Shown here piece by piece: positions 59,284-64,000 of a stretch of 64,000 nucleotides of DNA. This DNA comes from Synergistaceae bacterium (GTDB lineage: Bacteria > Synergistota > Synergistia > Synergistales > Synergistaceae). The stretch covers positions 1-64,000 of the forward strand of contig JAITOY010000038.1 in NCBI GenBank assembly GCA_031289775.1, read 5' to 3'. Position numbers and translations under genes: made by a program. The notes beneath the pieces are model-generated. The model searched no databases and was not told the DNA's origin. It saw only the letters and a program-made list of their open reading frames with translations. The stretch's first letter is position 1. Every line of letters begins with the position of its first letter.

Positions 59284-60246
59284 ATGGAAGTCGTCCCGAT
59301 ATCGTCGCCCGACTTCTGGCGCGCGCTTTTTCGCGCCGAGGCGATCCTGACCGTCAATATAATCGCTGGGCTTCTGACTGGCGAGGTCATACTGAGCCTC
59401 GGGATAGTGGACAGGATATTCGCCCCGTTGGTTCCGCTTCTTTCGAAGTGGGGGATACACAGGACTATAGCTGGGGCAATGCTCGTGTCGCTCGGCGCCC
59501 CTCGCTCCGGCGCCGCATTGATTGCTGCCGCTTACGCCGACGGCGACATTTCGGAGCAGGAGGCGACATACGGGACGCTCTCCCTCGCATTTCCCGGCTA
59601 CCTGCGGAGATGGGTCGGGACGGCGGCGATGGCGTTCGGCATGGCTGGCCTGGCCGGATTGATCTACTCGGCAGTACTAATCGCGAGGAGCGCCATTCGT
59701 TTCCTCTGGGTGACGTGCCTGTTGAGAAACCGGATGAGGAACTCGCCAGCCAACAGAACGCTGCGGCTGGGCGCGGATTCTGACGTACCGGCGTCGGACG
59801 CCAAAGCACGGCGCAAAAGGCTTCTTAAGACCCTGAAGCGTTCTCTGCCATGGGCGTGGCTTTTTTTTGCGATCACATACTCCATCATGCCCCTAGTGGA
59901 GACGTTATTCACAGACCATGTCACGCGATGGGGCCTCTACGCCTTTCTACCGCCGGAGGGATGGGCGGTGGCGGTCAGCGCTCTGGCTCACGTGACTGCC
60001 GCGCTATCATCTGCCGGCGGCGCCCTCGCCTCCGGCGAGTTGAGCGTTGCACAGGCAGTTCTGGCGCTGCTCGTAGGCAACATGGTTGGGACGATAACGA
60101 GGACTATGAGGCAGAACGTGGGTTACTGGATGGGAATATTCCCGGCCGAGCTCGTACCGAGGCTTCTGAGGTGGCACTTTTTGACGATGTTTTCGCTCGA
60201 GATCCTTTCGATATTTATCGCGTGGAGTTTTGGAAGCGTAGTTTAA
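59284..60246 (+). CDS. Gate-domain (nucleoside-recognition) membrane protein in the cobalamin operon
   Basis: A 320-residue integral membrane protein with about eight hydrophobic segments in two halves. Each half carries a Gate/nucleoside-recognition-like stretch: AGAMLVSLGAPRSGAALIAA followed by AYADGDIS in the first, and AHVTAALSSAGGALASGELS with LLVGNMVGTITRTMRQN in the second. A charged cytoplasmic linker (AKARRKRLLKTLKRSLP) separates them. The family includes transport-related proteins of unclear substrate. Position between cbiL and hemC suggests a role in moving cobalt, a tetrapyrrole or a corrinoid; this is inference. The ribosome site is weak. Confidence 0.85.
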   Translation: MEVVPISSPDFWRALFRAEAILTVNIIAGLLTGEVILSLGIVDRIFAPLVPLLSKWGIHRTIAGAMLVSLGAPRSGAALIAAAYADGDISEQEATYGTLSLAFPGYLRRWVGTAAMAFGMAGLAGLIYSAVLIARSAIRFLWVTCLLRNRMRNSPANRTLRLGADSDVPASDAKARRKRLLKTLKRSLPWAWLFFAITYSIMPLVETLFTDHVTRWGLYAFLPPEGWAVAVSALAHVTAALSSAGGALASGELSVAQAVLALLVGNMVGTITRTMRQNVGYWMGIFPAELVPRLLRWHFLTMFSLEILSIFIAWSFGSVV

Positions 60247-60283
60247 GAAGACTGACTTTTGGAGTGATGAGAAATGGACAGGC

Positions 60284-61744
60284 ATGAGGAATAGCCCCTA
60301 CAGACTGATAGTGTCGCTGAACCTCGACCGCCACGAGATCTTAGTCGCTGGAGGGGGGCGCGTTGGAGAGCGCAAGATTGGGACGCTGCTCGCGTCCGGC
60401 GCGAGCGTAAAGCTCGTCTCTCCCGACGCCACTCAAATTCTTCGCACGATGACCGAAAGCGGCGGCATAACATGGGAGCGGCGCACCGTAGCCCGCGAAG
60501 ACTTCGAGGGCCGCCGGTTTGCCGTCCTCGCGCTTCCGCGCGAAATCCTGAACGACGTAGCCAAAATGGCGCGCGCGGAAAACTGCGCCATTGACGCCTG
60601 CGCCGACGGAAGCGCCGGCGACTTCGCCCTCTGTGCCCAGTTCGAGACGGACGGCTGCTACGTCGGCGTCTCGAGCGGCGGCGGAAACCCGGCGAAAGCG
60701 GCGGCGATGAAAAGAGCGATAAAGGAGAAAATTCAAGACCGCGCGGCGCCGCCACACTCCCCGCAGGAGGACTATGTCTCCCTGAGCCCTGCGGGATCCA
60801 GGGGGCGAAGCTCGCTGAATCTAACCCTGCTCACCAGAAACAGCCCGCTGGCTCTGGCTCAGGCGGAGGTCTGTGCCGAGGCTCTAGCGGGAGTCGGGAT
60901 ATCCGCTTCGAGCAGGACGGTGACGAGCCACGGCGACAGGGACAGGAAGCGGGATCTTGCCGAGTTTGGAGGTTTTGGGGCGTTCGTCAAGGCGCTTGAG
61001 CAGGAGCTCCTCGCCGGACGGGGGGACTTAGCCGTGCACAGCATGAAGGACATGCCGGCCGAGCTTCCAGAGGGATGCGTCATCGCGGCGGTTCTGCCGA
61101 GGGAGTCATCCCGCGACATCCTTATAACCAGAGACGGGAGCGGGCTCGAGTCCCTGCCGGCTGGCGCGGTTGTAGGGACGTCGAGCCTGAGACGGCGTGC
61201 GCAGGTGCGCATAGCGAGGAGAGATCTCGTCTGCGTCACATGCAGGGGCAACGTGGAGACGAGGCTCGACAGGCTCGAACGCGGCGATGTCGACGCGATA
61301 ATTCTTGCGGAAGCCGGACTGAACAGGCTTGGGATCGACCTGGCCGGTGCGCGGCGGCTGCCGTTCATAACGTCGGCAGGGCAGGGGGCGATAGCGATAG
61401 AGACGCTCTCCGGTTCGCCTAAGGAGGAGATAATTCACGGGCTGAACCATTTTGATACATGGTGCGAGGTCTCGGCGGAGCGGGAGCTTCTTAGGCTGAT
61501 GGGGCTCGGATGCGCCTGTCCAATCGGCGTCGGGGGAAGGATGAGGAACGGGGTCATGCGGCTTTCCGCTGCGATTTATTCCATTGAACCGAAGGAAAAC
61601 CCAGAGGACGAGTATCTGGAGCTCTCCGCAGAGGGGCACGTCAATTCGCGCGACGACGCCAGGGCGCTCGCCAGCGGTCTGTGGGCTAGGATACGCGAGT
61701 TTCCCCTCATGCTTGAACTCTCCGCCTGCGGGCTCCGGCGATGA
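60284..61744 (+). CDS. hemC: Fusion of precorrin-2 dehydrogenase (CysG-N) and hydroxymethylbilane synthase
   Basis: A 486-residue two-enzyme fusion. Residues about 1-160 are the siroheme-synthase N-terminal domain: ILVAGGGRVGERKIGTLL (NAD loop), IDACADGSAGDFALCAQF and VGVSSGGGNPAKAAAMK. Residues about 181-486 are HemC: LTLLTRNSPLALAQAE, LAVHSMKDMP, GTSSLRRRAQV, TCRGNVETRLDRL and the dipyrromethane-cofactor cysteine region GLGCACPIGVG. The protein thus works at two separate steps, PBG to hydroxymethylbilane and precorrin-2 to sirohydrochlorin, with the missing steps supplied by the next fusion gene. The stop overlaps that gene by 4 bases. Confidence 0.94.
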   Translation: MRNSPYRLIVSLNLDRHEILVAGGGRVGERKIGTLLASGASVKLVSPDATQILRTMTESGGITWERRTVAREDFEGRRFAVLALPREILNDVAKMARAENCAIDACADGSAGDFALCAQFETDGCYVGVSSGGGNPAKAAAMKRAIKEKIQDRAAPPHSPQEDYVSLSPAGSRGRSSLNLTLLTRNSPLALAQAEVCAEALAGVGISASSRTVTSHGDRDRKRDLAEFGGFGAFVKALEQELLAGRGDLAVHSMKDMPAELPEGCVIAAVLPRESSRDILITRDGSGLESLPAGAVVGTSSLRRRAQVRIARRDLVCVTCRGNVETRLDRLERGDVDAIILAEAGLNRLGIDLAGARRLPFITSAGQGAIAIETLSGSPKEEIIHGLNHFDTWCEVSAERELLRLMGLGCACPIGVGGRMRNGVMRLSAAIYSIEPKENPEDEYLELSAEGHVNSRDDARALASGLWARIREFPLMLELSACGLRR

Positions 61745-63237
61745 GCGTGACGCTCGTGGGCGCCGGATGCGGCGCCCCAAGGCTTCTCACAGTGGCTGCG
61801 CTCGAATGTCTTTCGAGGGCAAACCACATTGTGTACGACCGACTCATTCACCCCGACATTCTTCAGCTCGCCCCTGCCGGCTGCCAGTTTCATCCAGCCG
61901 GGAAGAGGGAGAGCAGCCATACTCTTCCTCAGGATGAGATAAACGCGCTGCTGGTAAAACTGGGGCGAGACGGGGGAAACGTCGTCCGCATCAAGGGTGG
62001 CGACCCATTTGTCTTTGGACGCGGCGGCGAGGAGGCTGAGGCGCTCGATGATGCCGGCCTGGAGTGGAGCGCCATCCCAGGCGTGACAGCAGCGCTTGGA
62101 GGGGCTCTCTGTGCCGGCCTTCCTATCACGCACAGAAGCGCCGCGTCGTCGGCGACGCTCGCAACCGGACACAGGCGATGCGCGCCGGGCTACTCGGCGG
62201 ACGCCACAAAAAACATCGACGAGAGCCTGCTGCGCGAGATAGCGAACTCTAATGGGACGGTCGCCCTCTACATGGGCGCGTCCGCGTTCGCCGGGATATC
62301 TGAAGAACTCTTGGCGATGGGCAAACCGGCCGACACTCCTGTGGCAGTGATTGTCTGGGGTGGATGGGGAAGGGCCCGCAGGTTGGACGGCAACCTGTCC
62401 GGGATGAATAAAGCGGCGAGAGAATCGAAGCTGCCCAGCCCGGCCGTGATATACGTCGGAGGCACGGCAGGGATTGACCTCGCCCCGACTAAGGGGCCGC
62501 TCGCCGGGATGCAAGTCGCCATCTGCCGCCCATATCCGGAATGCTGGAGGACGGGACGAGCAATAGAGGAATTCGGCGCAGACTGCTACGGCCTTCCGTT
62601 GCTATCGATGGCGCCGCTTGCCCCAGACGACGCGGACGAGACCGCATCGGTCGTCGAGAACGCCGACTGGCTGATACTGACGAGCCCCAGGGGCCCGTCG
62701 GAACTCCGGCGTCTTGTCCGCGACCTGCGACGTATAAAGGGCAAGTTCGTCGCCATAGGCGAAAGCACAGCGAAAGCCCTGCGCGAAATCGGCATAGATC
62801 CGCATAAAACAGCGAGCGGATCGAGCGAGGATGTTGCGGCGTATCTGCAAATCGAGCTGAAACCTGGCGAATCGGTGGTCTTCACGAGGAACGAGCGAGG
62901 CGCCCACGTCGCGGTCGAAGCCGCGAGGGCAGCGGGCGCGGTTACGCGCTCCATAGCGACGTACAGGATGATCCCACGGCAGATTCCGGGGCTCGATGTA
63001 GCGCGCGAGCAGTGGGACTCCTGTGGGCTGGACGTTTTAGTTTTCGGAAGCTCCGCGCTCGTGGAGGAGTACAAGCGAACGATTGGCGCCCCGCCTGACT
63101 CCACCGAGATAGTGGCGTGGGGTTCCGCCTGCGCTAAAGTTGCGGAGAATAACTTCGGCCGAAGGGCTGTGAAGCTCGCGAGGCCGGACATAGAGGGCCT
63201 GATCGAGGTTTTGAAAAATTTGAGGGCGTCACTGTAG
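61741..63237 (+). CDS. cobA: Fusion of uroporphyrinogen-III C-methyltransferase and uroporphyrinogen-III synthase
   Basis: A 498-residue CobA-HemD fusion. Residues about 1-250 are the methylase (VTLVGAGCGAPRLLTVAALE, VYDRLIHPDIL, VRIKGGDPFVFGRGGEEAEA, AIPGVTAALG, GTVALYMGA). Residues about 260-498 are HemD (LAGMQVAICRPYPE, WLILTSPRGPSELRRL, AIGESTAKALREIGI, VFGSSALVEEY). HemD closes hydroxymethylbilane to uroporphyrinogen III, and CobA makes precorrin-2 by methylating C2 and C7. It ends the cobalamin operon; no T-rich hairpin was found in the 190-base gap that follows. Confidence 0.95.
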   Translation: MSVTLVGAGCGAPRLLTVAALECLSRANHIVYDRLIHPDILQLAPAGCQFHPAGKRESSHTLPQDEINALLVKLGRDGGNVVRIKGGDPFVFGRGGEEAEALDDAGLEWSAIPGVTAALGGALCAGLPITHRSAASSATLATGHRRCAPGYSADATKNIDESLLREIANSNGTVALYMGASAFAGISEELLAMGKPADTPVAVIVWGGWGRARRLDGNLSGMNKAARESKLPSPAVIYVGGTAGIDLAPTKGPLAGMQVAICRPYPECWRTGRAIEEFGADCYGLPLLSMAPLAPDDADETASVVENADWLILTSPRGPSELRRLVRDLRRIKGKFVAIGESTAKALREIGIDPHKTASGSSEDVAAYLQIELKPGESVVFTRNERGAHVAVEAARAAGAVTRSIATYRMIPRQIPGLDVAREQWDSCGLDVLVFGSSALVEEYKRTIGAPPDSTEIVAWGSACAKVAENNFGRRAVKLARPDIEGLIEVLKNLRASL

Positions 63238-63433
63238 GTTATAGGTTATATTTGTCAAAAGCCCCTGAGCGCGTTGTCAAGGACTTTCTAATCTTGTTCG
63301 CAAATGGTGAAACCCTGATCGCAGACGCATGACCGGCATGTTTTTCTTGCCCGTCTCTTTGTTGTAAGCGCTCTTTCTCTTTGGGTGGATTCCTGTTATT
63401 ATCAACCTAAGGATCACATAAGGAGGGATTGGG

Positions 63434-64000
63434 ATGGCGTCCAGGAGAGGCTGGAGAGCTCCTTTTGTTATGGAGCCCGGGTTGTCCGAGGTACTTGGCG
63501 ACGTGTGCGAGCTCATTGGAGGATACGTCGAGAGAGTCGGCGGAGATGCGCGCCCCGTCAGCCCTAAGCGCTTCAACCCGTACAGCGTCTCTGACCTGGC
63601 CAAAACTCACGGCGAGCTTTTCAGCGGAGAGATCCCTGACGCGGGGGTTTTTCGACGGGCGGACGCGCGCGTCATGCGAGGCGCTCAGGTCGCGTTCGTA
63701 GCGCCGCAGCCGTCCATGACGCAGAGAATGACGGAGGATCTCTTCGGATGGCTTAACGAACCGGACGAGCACCCGCTTATCGTCTTTGCGGTATTCCACT
63801 ATCAACTGCTATTTATTCATCCCTTCACGGACGGCAACGGCCGGCTCGCGCGTCTCTGGCACGAAACTCTGCTCGACGCATGGCGTCCCGCTCTCGGGAC
63901 GTTCGATCTGGAGAGAGCCGTAGAGGAGCGCAAGCAGGAGTATCTCGCGTTCCTCGAAAGATCCGACAGGCAGAAAAATTCCGCCCCCTTCGTCCTCTTC
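63434..64000 (+). CDS. Fic-domain protein, cut by the window edge
   Basis: The first 189 codons are visible and the frame runs off the right edge. The Fic motif is intact: HPFTDGNGRLARLWHE, with the catalytic His and the GNGR nucleotide loop. A preceding LIVFAVFHYQLLFI helix fits the core fold. No inhibitory SxxxE(G/N) motif is obvious in the visible part. Most Fic enzymes transfer AMP from ATP to a target hydroxyl. No antitoxin-like gene is visible beside it. AGGAGGG lies 6 bases before the ATG, so the start is firm. It is separated from the cobalamin operon and is probably an independent gene. Confidence 0.88.
   Translation, partial: MASRRGWRAPFVMEPGLSEVLGDVCELIGGYVERVGGDARPVSPKRFNPYSVSDLAKTHGELFSGEIPDAGVFRRADARVMRGAQVAFVAPQPSMTQRMTEDLFGWLNEPDEHPLIVFAVFHYQLLFIHPFTDGNGRLARLWHETLLDAWRPALGTFDLERAVEERKQEYLAFLERSDRQKNSAPFVLF

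Noticed and set aside
63277-63603. Minus-strand 108-codon ORF before the Fic gene
   Set aside because: It overlaps the Fic gene start, whose motif is certain, and has no ribosome site or family match.

Overview
The window is about 64 kb of fairly GC-rich bacterial chromosome with dense, operon-style gene packing. Many starts are TTG or GTG behind strong purine-rich ribosome sites. My best guess is a member of the Synergistota or a similar anaerobic, amino-acid-fermenting, double-membrane bacterium. This rests on gene content only: peptide import, amino-acid dehydrogenase, LeuT-type transport, a PPi-type phosphofructokinase, corrinoid methyl transfer and the anaerobic cobalamin route. No rRNA, tRNA, CRISPR array or insertion sequence was recognised.

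Layout. 0-3 kb: a small membrane-anchored protein, a MATE exporter and a cytidylate-kinase-like protein. 3.6-9.1 kb: a five-gene dipeptide/oligopeptide ABC importer whose binding protein appears circularly permuted. 9.2-14 kb (minus strand): a Cys/Met-metabolism PLP enzyme, a RecD2 helicase and a PPi-type phosphofructokinase. 14.2-15.8 kb: an uncharacterised pair ending in a TPR-membrane-BON-LysM protein. 15.8-20 kb (minus strand): an HD-GYP response regulator and a hybrid histidine kinase. 20.1-30.2 kb: an amino-acid catabolic island made of an attenuator-like leader, a Leu/Glu-type dehydrogenase, an NSS symporter, a GntR regulator, an HD protein, two tandem aconitase/isopropylmalate-isomerase-type pairs, a flavin-type split barrel and a divergent isocitrate/isopropylmalate dehydrogenase. 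One small subunit in the island carries an in-frame stop. 30.3-35.6 kb (minus strand): a double zinc-ribbon protein, the corrinoid adenosyltransferase CobO, a chemoreceptor and a secreted protein of unknown function. 35.7-47.5 kb: a surface-glycan cluster, with plus-strand genes up to galE and minus-strand genes converging on it. 47.7-49.7 kb: a corrinoid/methyl-tetrahydrofolate methyl-transfer unit. 49.9-63.2 kb: a cobalamin riboswitch followed by a nearly complete anaerobic corrin pathway. 63.4 kb to the edge: a Fic-domain protein cut by the window.

How the genes fit together. From porphobilinogen, HemC, HemD, CobA and the CysG-N domain give sirohydrochlorin, and CbiK, L, H, F, G, D, J, E, T and C carry it to cobyrinate. 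CbiA is the only step of this stretch not seen. CobO (32 kb) makes the adenosyl form, and the corrinoid protein at 49 kb is a likely consumer. Three genes in this block are fusions: CbiG-CbiH-CbiJ, CysG-N-HemC and CobA-HemD. The island at 20-30 kb looks like import and oxidation of an amino acid or its keto acid, but its substrate cannot be fixed from sequence.

Most interesting items: the permuted ABC binding protein, the alternative-hairpin leader before the dehydrogenase, a second hairpin switch that buries a ribosome site, the damaged and divergent aconitase-type pair, the signal-peptide-bearing cobaltochelatase, and a Gate-domain membrane protein embedded in the cobalamin operon.
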